A program made the position numbers and the translations under genes. From an uncultured Alistipes sp. (GTDB lineage Bacteria; Bacteroidota; Bacteroidia; Bacteroidales; Rikenellaceae), in NCBI GenBank assembly GCA_949840605.1, contig CATKXN010000074.1, positions 1 through 13,239 of the forward strand: a stretch of DNA of 13,239 bases, written 5' to 3'. The notes below the pieces were generated by a model that searched no databases, was not told where the DNA came from, and worked only from the letters and a program-made list of their open reading frames with translations. Shown here in pieces: positions 12,825-13,239 of the stretch. Each line of letters starts with the position of its first letter. Position 1 is the stretch's first letter.

Positions 12825-13239
12825 CAGTCGCGGTTCAGGAAGAAGATCGGGATATTGGCCAGGAAAACATCCCTGCCCGAGAGCTGCGACCTTTTCTCGA
12901 GCAGCTCGCTCAGCAGGATGTCGCCGATCACGTAATTGCTCTCTTCGCTCGTGAACTGCTCGTGGATTTTCGAGAAGTTCAGGATCTTCTGCACATCCGT
13001 CTCCTTGTAGCGGGCGTAGATTTTCAGCGTGATGTCCGTCGTGTAGTCGGGCTTTTCGATGTAATTCATCTTCTTGTACTCGTAGCGGTAGTTGTTCAGC
13101 CGCGCCATGATGTCGCTCAGGATCGACGAGGCCGTGGGCAGGCTTCCCGCACCTTTGCCGAACATGAACTGGCGGTCGTAGCATTCGCCGCGGATCACCA
13201 CGCCGTTGTATTCGTCGTCGACGCTGTAGATGTATTTGC
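12824..13239 (-). CDS. hom: Homoserine dehydrogenase, C-terminal part
   Basis: The gene enters from the right edge on the minus strand. About 137 residues are visible, ending at TGA (12824-12826). The enzyme reduces aspartate semialdehyde to homoserine with NAD(P)H in the threonine/methionine branch, in the cytoplasm. The diagnostic piece is GECYDRQFMFGKGAGSLPTASSILSDI, the conserved segment that returns to the nucleotide-binding domain in this family. About 80 residues follow it (ITLKIYARYKETD to the end). They occupy the place of the ACT-like regulatory domain, though the match is loose. The frame stays open to the edge (KYIYSVDDEYNG), so the true start lies outside. It could instead be the dehydrogenase half of a fused aspartokinase-homoserine dehydrogenase; the window does not show which. 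Confidence 0.83.
   Translation of the reverse strand, partial: KYIYSVDDEYNGVVIRGECYDRQFMFGKGAGSLPTASSILSDIMARLNNYRYEYKKMNYIEKPDYTTDITLKIYARYKETDVQKILNFSKIHEQFTSEESNYVIGDILLSELLEKRSQLSGRDVFLANIPIFFLNRD

Overview
The window looks like chromosomal DNA from a high-GC gut Bacteroidales, most likely Alistipes or a close relative. This rests on the Bacteroidetes-type promoter pair (TTTG, about 19-20 bases, TAnnTTTG) seen upstream of three genes, the near absence of strong Shine-Dalgarno sites, and two surface lipoproteins with fimbrillin/FISUMP character. It also rests on GC-rich codon use, which produces many long antisense shadow ORFs. The genus is an inference. I see no phage, insertion sequence, CRISPR array, tRNA or rRNA, and no gene-free stretch longer than about 140 bases.

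Bases 1-659 hold the 3' half of the tRNA methylthiotransferase gene mtaB. A short repeat-like segment (661-741) follows: a bulged palindrome between two copies of the same 13-base string. The downstream copy supplies the -7 element of a good promoter. That promoter drives a tightly packed run: a two-TM, HAMP-like protein with no output domain (764-1606), a TrkH-type potassium transporter (1611-3056), and an exported coiled-coil protein with SPOR-like repeats (3053-4612). Gaps in this run are 4 bases and an ATGA overlap. After 42 bases come a small NfeD-like protein (4655-5125) and the flotillin-like protein FloA (5135-6106), a well-known functional pair. Everything from 764 to 6106 is membrane or envelope associated and could be partly co-transcribed.

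Next is a secreted bifunctional hydrolase with an esterase (CE1-like alpha/beta) domain and an SGNH/GDSL domain (6175-7731). It converges on a double-CDGSH iron-sulfur protein (7766-8533, minus). The two share a perfect bidirectional terminator that overlaps the stop codon of the minus-strand gene. A 136-base divergent intergenic region with several dyads separates the CDGSH gene from a BACON/FISUMP-like surface lipoprotein (8670-10094). After a terminator come an MFS transporter (10198-11400) and a second lipoprotein that joins a fimbrillin-like N-terminus to a FISUMP C-terminus (11478-12782). The leaders of the two lipoprotein genes share two motifs in swapped order. The window ends in the 3' part of a minus-strand homoserine dehydrogenase gene (12824-13239), which converges on the second lipoprotein gene across another perfect bidirectional terminator.

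The parts most worth a second look are the headless receptor coupled to trkH, the uncharacterised SPOR-like protein beside nfeD/floA, the promoter-bearing repeat, the two-hydrolase fusion, and the shared leader motifs of the two lipoprotein genes.
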